This document shows positions 42,705-50,631 of a stretch of DNA of 64,000 nucleotides, in pieces. Each line of letters begins with the position of its first letter. Position 1 is the first letter of the stretch. The DNA comes from Humitalea sp050632385 (lineage in GTDB: Bacteria; Pseudomonadota; Alphaproteobacteria; Acetobacterales; Acetobacteraceae): positions 620,001 through 684,000 of the forward strand of contig NZ_CP192599.1 in the NCBI RefSeq assembly GCF_050632385.1, written 5' to 3'. The translations under genes were made by a program, and so were the position numbers. The notes beneath the pieces are model-generated. The model was not told the origin of the DNA, did no database searches, and worked only from the letters and a program-made list of their open reading frames with translations.

Positions 42705-43511
42705 TCAGCCCGCGTAGGGGTACTTGTGCATCCCGGCGGGGGAGAGGGTGAAGATTTCCACCCCCGTCTCGGTCACGCCGACCATGTGTTCGTATTGCGC
42801 CGACAGGCTTCGGTCGCGGGTCACGGCGGTCCAGCCATCGTCCAGGATCTTCACCTCCGGCCGGCCGGCATTCACCATCGGTTCGACGGTGAAGAACATG
42901 CCCGGCTTCAACTGCGGCCCGTCGCCCTTCTTGCCGAAGTGCAGCACGTTCGGCGGCGCGTGGAACGACCGCCCGATGCCATGGCCGCAGAAATCGCGGA
43001 CCACCGAAAAGCGGTTGCGTTCGACATGCGCCTGGATGGCGAAGCCGATGTCGCCCAGGTAGCCGCCGGGGCGGATCGCGGCGATGCCCTTCATCATGGC
43101 ATCGTAGGTGACATCCATCAGCAGCCGCGCCTTGGTGCTGGGGGTGCCGGCGGCATACATGCGCGACGAATCGCCGTGCCAGCCGTCCAGGATCACGGTC
43201 ACGTCGATGTTCACGATGTCCCCATCCAGCAGCAGCCGGTCGCCCGGGATGCCGTGGCAGACCACGTGGTTGATGCTGGTGCAGCTTGATTTGGTATAGC
43301 CGCGGTAGCCCAGGGTCGCCGGGACCGCGCCATGGTCCAGCGCGAACTGGTGGCACAATTGGTCGATCCGGTCGGTGCTGACGCCAGGCACGACATGGGG
43401 GGTGATCATGTCCAGGCATTCCGCGGCCAGGCGGCCGGCGGCGCGCATGCCAACGAAATCCTCCGATGGGTGCTGGATGATACGACGGCTTTCCGGCCCG
43501 GCCTGGTCCAT
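42705..43511 (-). CDS. map: Type I methionine aminopeptidase
   Basis: A 268-residue cytosolic dimetal enzyme that removes the initiator methionine from new proteins. Metal ligands appear in order: Asp in DGDIVNIDVTVILDGWHGD (two Asp), His in GHGIGRSFHAPP, Glu in FFTVEPM, and the final Glu in QYEHMVGVTETG. Length is normal for type Ia. The gene is essential in most bacteria. It is monocistronic and convergent with the GDPD gene. Confidence 0.95.
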   Translation of the reverse strand: MDQAGPESRRIIQHPSEDFVGMRAAGRLAAECLDMITPHVVPGVSTDRIDQLCHQFALDHGAVPATLGYRGYTKSSCTSINHVVCHGIPGDRLLLDGDIVNIDVTVILDGWHGDSSRMYAAGTPSTKARLLMDVTYDAMMKGIAAIRPGGYLGDIGFAIQAHVERNRFSVVRDFCGHGIGRSFHAPPNVLHFGKKGDGPQLKPGMFFTVEPMVNAGRPEVKILDDGWTAVTRDRSLSAQYEHMVGVTETGVEIFTLSPAGMHKYPYAG

Positions 43512-43582
43512 GGGTGCTCCTTGCAGCGCCTTAGATGCGACCTTGGCGGGCGGAGGGCAAGCGTCCTTGCGGCGGGGGCGGA

Positions 43583-44503
43583 TCAGGGGCGCGTGCGGCG
43601 CGGATCGGCTGTTTCGCCGCCGCTCTGTTCCTCGACCCCCAGCGCATCGGCCAGGCGGATCGTCGCGCTGCCGGGCCTTGCGGGTTTCGGCTGGTCCGGC
43701 GCCGGGGCCCAGCCGGTCAGCACCAGCAGCGGCAGGGGGGCGGCGATCGGGCCGCCAGCCCCGGCCAACCGGGCCAAAGCCGCGCCGAACAGCGCGCGCG
43801 GCGGGGTGCGGCGGTCGCGCGCGACCAGGGCCGCCTGTTCCCCGGCTGCGCGCAGGTCATCGAGCAAGCCCAGGGGGGTGCGCCAGGCGATGTCCAGCCG
43901 GTCCAGGTCGGCGACCGGCAAGGCAAAGCCGGCGCGCTGCAACAGCCCCGCCGCATCCTGCAAGGTGGCGAAGGGGGCGACCCGCGGGGCGGCGCCGCCG
44001 CGCAGGTCGGATTCCACGGCGGTCAGTGCCTCGCGCAGCGGCTGCAGGGTGCCGAAGCCGGGCATCGTGGCCAGGAACAGCCCGTCCGGGCGCAGCACCC
44101 GGCGGATCTGCAGCAAGGCGCCCGGCAGGTCGTTGACCATGTGCAGCGACAGGCTGGCGACCACGAGGTCGAAGGACGCGGCGGCGAAGGGCAGCCATTC
44201 CTCATCCGCCGCGACCGCCACCCCGCCCGCGCGCGCGGCCATGGCGGGCGCCAGGTCGGAGGACACGACGAAGCCGATCCCCCGCGCCGCCAGCAGCGGG
44301 GCCACCGCGCCCCGGCCGCCGACTTCCAGCGCCGTGTCGAACTGGCGCGTGGTATCGTCCAGCCGGTCCAGCAGCAGATGCGCCGCGGCGTCGAGCAGGG
44401 GGGCCACGCGATGCACGGTCGCGGCCGCCCGCGCCCGGCGGCGGGCGAGCAAATTCCGGTCGAAGGGGCCAGGCGGTGGGGTCATCACCGGCACATGTGG
44501 CAC
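43583..44503 (-). CDS. SAM-dependent methyltransferase, BioC/NDUFAF5-like
   Basis: A 306-residue class I methyltransferase-fold protein. The N-terminus (FDRNLLARRRARAA) and the blocks FDLVVASLSLHMVNDLPGAL and IRRVLRPDGLFLATMPG match the BioC/NDUFAF5 group. In alphaproteobacteria such proteins often lie beside comF and grxC. Motif I, usually DLGCGTG, is EVGGRGA here, which weakens the SAM-binding case, as in NDUFAF5-type proteins. An alternative start is ATG at 44485. It is divergent from the cysteine dioxygenase gene. Confidence 0.82.
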   Translation of the reverse strand: MPHVPVMTPPPGPFDRNLLARRRARAAATVHRVAPLLDAAAHLLLDRLDDTTRQFDTALEVGGRGAVAPLLAARGIGFVVSSDLAPAMAARAGGVAVAADEEWLPFAAASFDLVVASLSLHMVNDLPGALLQIRRVLRPDGLFLATMPGFGTLQPLREALTAVESDLRGGAAPRVAPFATLQDAAGLLQRAGFALPVADLDRLDIAWRTPLGLLDDLRAAGEQAALVARDRRTPPRALFGAALARLAGAGGPIAAPLPLLVLTGWAPAPDQPKPARPGSATIRLADALGVEEQSGGETADPRRTRP

Positions 44504-44592
44504 GCCGGCGCGGCGCTGCCATCCCGTGCCGGCGTTCCCGTGATGGCCAAACCGCGCCTAAGGTATCGGCAACGTCTCGAGGAGACCTCGCC

Positions 44593-45231
44593 ATGTCCAC
44601 CACCGACATTCTCGCCGACCGCGCCATCGCCGTCGCCGATACCATCGCCCGCATCCGCGCGATCGAGGCCGCGCAGGGCGTCACCCGCCCGTCCCTTGCC
44701 GCCATCCGCACCGAGATGCTGGCCCTGGCCGCGCGCGAAAACCTGTTCCCCAGCGCCGAATTCCCGCCCCCGCCGCCGGGCGAAAAGGGCGCCCGGCGCT
44801 ATTTGCTCAGCGAGGACCCGGACGGGCGTTTCGCGATGTACCTGAACGCGCTGAACCCCGGCAACGAGACCAAGCCGCATGACCACACCACCTGGGCCGT
44901 GGTCGTCGCGGTCGATGGGCAGGAGTTGAACCGCGTTTTTTCCCGCACGGATGATGGCGCGATTCCCGGCCGCGCGATCCTGCGCCAGCGCGAGGAGATC
45001 ATGGTCGAACCCGGCCGCGGCATCGCGCTGATGCCCGACGACATCCACAGCATCCACACCACCGGCGACCGCCCGACGCGACACCTGCACATGTATGGGC
45101 TGGCGCTGGAAAAGCTGGACAAGCGCCTGGGCTACGACACGCAGGCCGAGACGGTGACACCCTACAACGCCGCCTATATGCCGCCGCTGGCCAAATCCCC
45201 CCAGGCCAAGAACCCGGCCGCGGGCCGCTAG
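44593..45231 (+). CDS. Cysteine dioxygenase-like cupin protein
   Basis: A 212-residue cupin with the iron-binding H-x-H of cysteine/thiol dioxygenases (KPHDHTTWAVV, about residues 97-107) and a third His in DDIHSIHTTG; RHLHMYG follows. Such enzymes oxidise cysteine or a mercapto-acid to a sulfinic acid. GGAGA at 44581 precedes the ATG. It abuts the rhodanese gene directly, so a thiol-oxidation and sulfur-transfer unit is likely. A second, smaller relative lies at 48419-48943. Confidence 0.82.
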   Translation: MSTTDILADRAIAVADTIARIRAIEAAQGVTRPSLAAIRTEMLALAARENLFPSAEFPPPPPGEKGARRYLLSEDPDGRFAMYLNALNPGNETKPHDHTTWAVVVAVDGQELNRVFSRTDDGAIPGRAILRQREEIMVEPGRGIALMPDDIHSIHTTGDRPTRHLHMYGLALEKLDKRLGYDTQAETVTPYNAAYMPPLAKSPQAKNPAAGR

Positions 45232-46797
45232 ATGACGACCCGGATCGGCCCCGCGGCCCTGAAGGGCTGGATCGCGGATGGCGGCGAACTCGCCATCCTG
45301 GATGCGCGCGAGGAGGGCATTTTTGGCGCTTCCCACCTGTTCTGGGCGGTGCCTTGCCCGCTCTCCCAGGCCGAATGGCGGGCGCCGGCGCTGCTGCCGG
45401 ACCTGTCCACCCGCATCGTCGTCTGCGACGGCGGGGAGGGGGAGGCGGAGCGCCTGGTCGCCCTGCTGGAGGCCATGGGCGCCACCAATATCGCGCTGCT
45501 GGCCGGCGGCACCCCCGCCTGGGCCGCGGCGGGCTATGAAGTGTTTTCCGGCGTCAACGTGCCCTCCAAGGCCTTTGGCGAATGGGTCGAGCACCACGAC
45601 GGCACCCCCCATGTCGCGCCGGAAACCCTGGCCGAGATGAAGGCCGATGGCGCGCCGCTGGTGATCCTGGACAGCCGGCCCTTTGACGAATTTTTTGCGA
45701 TGTCGATCCCGGGGGGCATCAACGTGCCGGGCGGCGAATTGGTCTATCGCCTGCCTGCCCTGAACATCCCGCCCGGGGCGACCATCGTGGTGAATTGCGC
45801 CGGGCGCACACGGTCGATCCTGGGGGCGGAAAGCCTGCGCCAGGCGGGGGTGCCGAACCCGGTGGTGGCGCTGCGCGACGGCACCATGGGCTGGGAATTG
45901 GCCGGGTATTTTTCCGACCACGGCCGCACCGAACGCTTTCCTCCGGGCAAGCCGCCGCAGGTGGCCGAAACCCTGGCCGCGGCCTCGGCCTTTGCCGCGC
46001 GGGAGGGAGTGCGGATCGGCGGGGCGGCCGACCTGGCGCGGCTGCATACCGGCAGCACCTATCTGCTCGACGTCCGCGAACCGGCGGAATTCGCGGCGGG
46101 GCATCTGCCCGGCAGCCGCTCGGCGCCCGGCGGGCAGTTGGTGCAGGCGACCGACCGCTGGGTCGCGGTGCGCCATGCCCGCATCCTGCTGGTCGATGAC
46201 GACGGCGTGCGGGCGCGGATGACCGCCGCCTGGCTGCGCCGCCTGGGTGGTTGGGAGGTCTGGGTGCTGGACGGCGCCTTGGCCTCCGCGCCGCTGGTGA
46301 CGGGGGCCGAGCCGATCGGGGCACCGTTGCAGCCGACCATTTCGCCGGAAGACTTCCGCGCGCTGCATGCCGCGGGTGCGGTGCTGACCGTGCAACTGAC
46401 CCGCAGCCTGGCGTTTCGCGCCGGCGCCATCCCCGGCGCCGTCTGGGGGCTGCGCGGGCGGCTGGACCGGATCAGGGCGAAGCATGCCGCATCGCTGCTG
46501 CCGGAGCTGGTCGTGGTCGGCGACCCGGATGCCACCGCCCATCTGGCGGTGCCGGAACTGGCGGCGCTGTTCCCCGGCATGCGCGTGCGCGTCCTGCCGG
46601 GCGGCCCCGCCGCCGCCGGCCTGCCGCTGGTCGCGGATCGGCAGAATCCCGCCGATGCCGATTGCGCCGATGCCTACCTGCGGCCCTACGACCGCAATGC
46701 TGGTCAGGAAGATGCGATGCGCGCCTATCTGGGCTGGGAGGTCGACCTGCCCGCCCAGGTCGCCCGAGACGGCGACGCGCCCTTCGGCGCCTGGTGA
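45232..46797 (+). CDS. Four-domain rhodanese-like protein
   Basis: A 521-residue tandem of four rhodanese domains (roughly 5-105, 125-235, 260-365 and 375-480). A catalytic-position Cys is seen in domain 1 (IVVCDGGEGE) and domain 2 (IVVNCAGRTRS), the latter with a proper active-site loop. Domains 3 (ILLVDDDGVRAR) and 4 (VVVGDPDATAH) have Asp in place of Cys and are probably structural. It starts directly after the cysteine dioxygenase stop, pointing to sulfane sulfur handling of the oxidised thiol. The end overlaps comF by four bases. Confidence 0.88.
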   Translation: MTTRIGPAALKGWIADGGELAILDAREEGIFGASHLFWAVPCPLSQAEWRAPALLPDLSTRIVVCDGGEGEAERLVALLEAMGATNIALLAGGTPAWAAAGYEVFSGVNVPSKAFGEWVEHHDGTPHVAPETLAEMKADGAPLVILDSRPFDEFFAMSIPGGINVPGGELVYRLPALNIPPGATIVVNCAGRTRSILGAESLRQAGVPNPVVALRDGTMGWELAGYFSDHGRTERFPPGKPPQVAETLAAASAFAAREGVRIGGAADLARLHTGSTYLLDVREPAEFAAGHLPGSRSAPGGQLVQATDRWVAVRHARILLVDDDGVRARMTAAWLRRLGGWEVWVLDGALASAPLVTGAEPIGAPLQPTISPEDFRALHAAGAVLTVQLTRSLAFRAGAIPGAVWGLRGRLDRIRAKHAASLLPELVVVGDPDATAHLAVPELAALFPGMRVRVLPGGPAAAGLPLVADRQNPADADCADAYLRPYDRNAGQEDAMRAYLGWEVDLPAQVARDGDAPFGAW

Positions 46798-47570
46798 GGC
46801 GACTGGTTTCGGGGCTGCGCGGCTTCGGCCTCGCGGTGTTGGACAGCCTGCTGCCGCCGCATTGCGCGGGTTGCGAGGCGCCGGTCGCGACCCAGGGGCT
46901 GCTCTGCGCCGATTGCGTGCGCGACCTGACCCCGATCGGCGCGCCGCTCTGCGAACGCTGTGGCATTCCCTTCCGCCACCTGGGCGAGGCCGGGGGGACG
47001 GACGCCGCCGGCGGCGCCTTGTGCGCGGCCTGCGTCGCCCGCCCGCCGCCCTTTGCCGCCGCCCGTGCGGGTTTTCGCTATGACGAGGGCGCCAGGCGGC
47101 TGATCCTGCCGTTCAAGCACGCCGACCGGCCGGAATTATCGCAGGTGCTGGCGGCGCGCATGGCCATCGCCGGGCGCGATCTGCTTGCCGACGCCGATCT
47201 GGTGGTGCCGGTGCCGCTGCATGCCAGCCGGCTGCGGGCCAGGCGCTACAACCAGGCCGCCCTACTGGCCGCGCGGATCGCCCGCGGCGCCGGGGTGCCG
47301 ATGGCGCCGGGGTTGTTGCGCCGGGTGCGGCGCACGCCGGCGCTGGGCGATCGCGGCGCCGCCGCGCGGGCGGAATTGCTGGAAGACGCCATTGGCATCG
47401 CGCGCGGCAGCCAGTCGCGCATCGCGGGGCTGCGGATCGTGGTGGTGGATGATGTGCTGACGTCCGGCGCCACGCTGGCGGCTTGCGCGCGCACCTTGCT
47501 CGACGCGGGGGCGCTGCGGGTCACGGGCCTGGCCGCCGCGCGGGTGCTGCGGGACGACGGCAACGCTTGA
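46794..47570 (+). CDS. comF: ComF family phosphoribosyltransferase-like protein
   Basis: A 258-residue protein with an N-terminal zinc-ribbon-like set of Cys pairs (HCAGCEAP, LCADCV, LCERCG, LCAACV) and a C-terminal type I phosphoribosyltransferase fold with the PRPP-binding motif VVVDDVLTSGAT. RRYNQAALLA is a further ComF mark. ComF helps DNA uptake in competent bacteria; in others its role is unclear. The GTG at 46794 overlaps the rhodanese stop. With grxC and DUF1178 downstream it forms a common alphaproteobacterial gene block. Confidence 0.88.
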   Translation: MRRLVSGLRGFGLAVLDSLLPPHCAGCEAPVATQGLLCADCVRDLTPIGAPLCERCGIPFRHLGEAGGTDAAGGALCAACVARPPPFAAARAGFRYDEGARRLILPFKHADRPELSQVLAARMAIAGRDLLADADLVVPVPLHASRLRARRYNQAALLAARIARGAGVPMAPGLLRRVRRTPALGDRGAAARAELLEDAIGIARGSQSRIAGLRIVVVDDVLTSGATLAACARTLLDAGALRVTGLAAARVLRDDGNA

Positions 47571-47601
47571 CCATTGGCGCGCGTATCGCAATTTATCGCA
47601 G

Positions 47602-47859
47602 ATGCCTGACATCGAACTCTACACCACCCAATGGTGCCCCTACTGCGATCGCGCGCGCGCGCTCTTGACCAAGAAGGGCGTGCCCTTCGCGGAAAAGGAC
47701 TCGCCGCACGGGTCGCAGAACCGCCGCGACGCCATCGAACGCTCCGGCGGCAAGACCACCGTGCCGCAGGTCTTCATCGACGGGACCGCGATCGGCGGGT
47801 CGGACGATCTGGCCGCGCTGGAGCGTGCCGGGCGACTGGATGCGATGCTGGCGGGGTGA
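47602..47859 (+). CDS. grxC: Glutaredoxin 3
   Basis: An 85-residue cytosolic thiol-disulfide oxidoreductase using glutathione. The active site is C12-P-Y-C15 (TTQWCPYCDRA), with the glutathione-binding TVPQVFIDG cis-proline loop and GGSDDLAAL. Length is exact for bacterial GrxC. It lies 31 bases after comF and 73 bases before the DUF1178 gene. Confidence 0.95.
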   Translation: MPDIELYTTQWCPYCDRARALLTKKGVPFAEKDSPHGSQNRRDAIERSGGKTTVPQVFIDGTAIGGSDDLAALERAGRLDAMLAG

Positions 47860-47932
47860 GACCCTGCACATTGGCTGATCTTGTGCCTACATGGTGTGGC
47901 GACCCGATGACGGGTCGACGGGACCAGGCCGC

Positions 47933-48415
47933 ATGATCCACTACCAATTGCGCTGCGATGCCGGCCATGCCTTCGACGGCTGGTTCCGCGACAGCGCGTC
48001 CTTCGACCGCCAGGCCGCGGCCGGGCTGGTCGATTGCCCGGAATGCGGTGGCACCAAGGTCGCCCGCGCGCTGATGGCGCCGGCGATCCCGAAGAAGGGC
48101 CGGGTGAAGCCGGTGGCGGCACCCGTGGTCGCCGCCCCCCCGCCGCCGACCGAGGCCCCGGCCCCCACCGCCGTCGCGGCCGCCGGGCCGATGCCCGCCC
48201 GCGTCATGGCGCTGTTGCAGCGCATGCGGGCGGAGGTCGAAAGCAACTGCGACTACGTCGGCAACCAATTCGCCGACGAGGCCCGTCGCATGGAACGCGG
48301 CGAAAGTGACCGCCGCGCCATCTACGGCGAAGCGACCGAGGATGAGGCCGAGGCGCTGCGGGACGAGGGGATCGAGATCGGCCAGATCCCCTGGGTGCCG
48401 CGCTCCGACGGGTAG
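47933..48415 (+). CDS. DUF1178 family protein
   Basis: A 160-residue protein with an N-terminal zinc-ribbon-like segment (LRCDAGHAFDGWF, then DCPECGGTKVARALMAP), a proline-alanine linker (about 65-95) and a C-terminal helical part ending RRAIYGEATEDEAEAL. Function is unknown; it regularly follows grxC in alphaproteobacteria. The ATG at 47933 was chosen over an upstream frame extension because the conserved domain starts there. It is convergent with the next gene, three bases away. Confidence 0.88.
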   Translation: MIHYQLRCDAGHAFDGWFRDSASFDRQAAAGLVDCPECGGTKVARALMAPAIPKKGRVKPVAAPVVAAPPPPTEAPAPTAVAAAGPMPARVMALLQRMRAEVESNCDYVGNQFADEARRMERGESDRRAIYGEATEDEAEALRDEGIEIGQIPWVPRSDG

Positions 48416-48418
48416 GTC

Positions 48419-48943
48419 TCAGGCGCGGGCGGCTTCGACCGCGTCATAGGGATAGCGCTTCACCCGGTCCATGTTCATGCCCTCGATCCGCAGCAGCCGG
48501 GTCGGGCCATCGCGGCGCGGCGAATGCAGCACGCCCGGTTCATACAGATGCGCATCGCCGGGTTGCAGCGCGTAGGAGCGGATGGGCGCGGCGCGGCCGG
48601 GCTTGCCATCCGCCGGGCGGGCCAGGCAGTCCCAGTCGGTCATGATCGTCTCGCCAGCCGCCTGGCCGTAGATCGCCCAGGTCGGGCCGTGGTCGTGCGG
48701 GCCGCTGGTCTTGGGGCCGGTATAGGCGTGGGCGAGGATGGTGAAGCCGAGGTCGGGGTCCTCGAACAGGACTTTCCGCTCCGGCGTGCCTTCGGGGATA
48801 ATGGCGGCGACGAAGGCCGGGTCGGCCAGGGCCTGCTTGACCAGGGCATTGACCGCCGCGCGGCCTTCGGTGCCGGGGTGTTCGGTCAGGGCCGCGCGGC
48901 AGGCGGCGGCGAAGGTTTCGATATTCTGGGTGGCGCTGGCCAT
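48419..48943 (-). CDS. Cupin protein, cysteine dioxygenase-like
   Basis: A 174-residue cupin. The iron-binding pair is in SGPHDHGPTWAIYG (about residues 83-96) and a later His in PGVLHSPRRDG, with a conserved NMDRVKRYPY end. It resembles small cysteine or 3-mercaptopropionate dioxygenase relatives and is shorter than the one at 44593. The ATG at 48943 was chosen because the family N-terminus begins there; the upstream open frame is antisense to the tRNA and amidase. It is monocistronic. Confidence 0.8.
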   Translation of the reverse strand: MASATQNIETFAAACRAALTEHPGTEGRAAVNALVKQALADPAFVAAIIPEGTPERKVLFEDPDLGFTILAHAYTGPKTSGPHDHGPTWAIYGQAAGETIMTDWDCLARPADGKPGRAAPIRSYALQPGDAHLYEPGVLHSPRRDGPTRLLRIEGMNMDRVKRYPYDAVEAARA

Positions 48944-49026
48944 GATGCTGGCTCCCGTGATTTCTGGACGGGGGATCGGAGCATGAACCGGCCCGGGATG
49001 CCAGGGTGGGTGTCGGGAGGGGGGGG

Positions 49027-49101
49027 TGGTGGGCGCGACAGGGATTGAACCTGTGACCCTTCGCGTGTGAAGCGAATGCTCTACCGCTGAGCTACGCGCC
49101 C
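49027..49101 (-). tRNA. tRNA-Val (CAC)
   Basis: The minus strand folds as a full cloverleaf: acceptor GGGCGCG pairing with CGCGCCC, D-arm AGCTCAGCGGTAGAGC, anticodon stem TTCGC/GCGAA with loop TTCACAC (anticodon CAC), and T-loop GGTTCAATC. Discriminator A and an encoded CCA (49029-49027) are present. It sits between a cupin gene and an amidase gene. Confidence 0.97.
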
Positions 49102-49201
49102 GCCGTTTGCACGGAAGGCGCGTGATAAGGGGGCTGGGCGGGGCTTGCAAGTCCCCCGCCGCGGATTGACGCGCTTCGGGCGGCGCACAAGCCTGTCCGA
49201 C

Positions 49202-50584
49202 ATGACAACCGACCTTTGGCGCCTGGGCGCCGCCGAGACCGCAGCCCTGATCCGCGCCCGCGGCGCCAGCGCCGTGGAGGTGACCAGAAGTGCCCTGGCG
49301 CGGCTGGATGCGGTGAACCCCGCGATCAATGCCGTGGTGCAATTCATGCCGGACCAGGCGCTGGCCGCCGCCGCGGCGGTCGACAAGGCCCTGGCCCGCG
49401 GCGAGGACCCGGGGCCGCTGGCCGGCGTGCCGGTGACGATCAAGACCAATGTGGACCAGGCGGGCTTCGCCACCAGCAACGGGCTGCGGCTGCAAAAGGA
49501 CCTGGTCGCGCAGCACGACAGCCCGGTGGTGGCCAATCTGAAGCGCGCCGGGGCGGTGGTCATCGGGCGGACCAATACGCCGGCCTTTTCGCTGCGCTGG
49601 TTCACCCGCAACAGCCTGCATGGCGCCACGAAGAACCCGCGCAACGCGGCGCTGACGCCGGGGGGCTCGTCCGGCGGGGCGGCGGCCGCGCTGGCGGCCG
49701 GGATCGGGGCGCTGGCGCATGGCACGGATATCGGTGGGTCGGTGCGCTACCCGGCCTACGCCTGCGGGCTGCATGGCCTGCGGCCGAGCCTGGGGCGCGT
49801 GCCGGCGGTGAACCTGTCCGGCCCCGACCGGCTGATCGGCGCCCAGTTGATGGCCGTGTCGGGCCCGCTGGCGCGCAGCATCGCCGACCTGCGCCTGGGG
49901 TTTGCCGCCATGGCGCAGCATGACGCGCGCGACCCCTGGTGGTCGCCGGGGGTTTTGGGCGGCCAGCCGAAACGCGCCGCGCTGTGCGTGCGGCCGGAGG
50001 GACTGGCGACCGCGCCCGAGGTCGAGGCCGCGCTGCGCGCCACCGCCGTCGCCCTGCAGGACGCCGGCTGGACGATCGTGGAGACCGCGATCCCGCCCTT
50101 GCGCGAACCGGCCCGCCTGCAAGCCCTGCTCTGGCTGGCGGAAACCAGGCGCGGTCAGAACGCGGCGATCGTGAAGGAGGCCGATCCCGATGCGTCCTTC
50201 GTCTATGCCCAGATGGAACGCCTGTGCCCCGCGCCGGATTTTGGCGGTTTCCAAGATGCCTTGCAGGCACGGATCCGCTTTTGCCGGGAATGGTCGGTGT
50301 TCCTGGCGCGCTACCCCGTCGCGATCATGCCGGTCAGCGCCGAGCCACCTTTTGCTGACCAATTGGATGTGCAGTCGCCCGAAGACTTCGACCGGGTGAT
50401 GGAGGCGCAGTTGACCCAGGTCGGCCTGCCGCTGATGGGCCTGCCGGGGCTGACGGTCGCCACCGCCTGGGGCGCCGCGCCGATGGGCGTGCAACTGGTC
50501 GGCGCGCGGCTGCGGGAAGACGTGCTGCTGGACGCCGCCGCGACCATCGAGGCCGCTTTCGGGTCCCCCGACATCGCCCTGTAA
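49202..50584 (+). CDS. Amidase signature family protein
   Basis: A 460-residue amide hydrolase with the Ser-cisSer-Lys triad: Lys in PVTIKTNVDQAG, cis-Ser in TPGGSSGGAAAALAAG, and nucleophile Ser in TDIGGSVRYPA. Full length for the family. The substrate is unknown; related enzymes act on aryl amides, biuret-like compounds or carbamoyl groups. The ATG at 49202 was preferred to an upstream start at 49145, which would overlap the region next to the tRNA and add a non-conserved tail. It is followed 47 bases later by isocitrate dehydrogenase and a ring-opening amidohydrolase. Confidence 0.9.
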   Translation: MTTDLWRLGAAETAALIRARGASAVEVTRSALARLDAVNPAINAVVQFMPDQALAAAAAVDKALARGEDPGPLAGVPVTIKTNVDQAGFATSNGLRLQKDLVAQHDSPVVANLKRAGAVVIGRTNTPAFSLRWFTRNSLHGATKNPRNAALTPGGSSGGAAAALAAGIGALAHGTDIGGSVRYPAYACGLHGLRPSLGRVPAVNLSGPDRLIGAQLMAVSGPLARSIADLRLGFAAMAQHDARDPWWSPGVLGGQPKRAALCVRPEGLATAPEVEAALRATAVALQDAGWTIVETAIPPLREPARLQALLWLAETRRGQNAAIVKEADPDASFVYAQMERLCPAPDFGGFQDALQARIRFCREWSVFLARYPVAIMPVSAEPPFADQLDVQSPEDFDRVMEAQLTQVGLPLMGLPGLTVATAWGAAPMGVQLVGARLREDVLLDAAATIEAAFGSPDIAL

Positions 50585-50631
50585 CCATCCATGGCGTAAA
50601 CGCAGCCGCCGCTTTCGAAAGACACCGCCGC

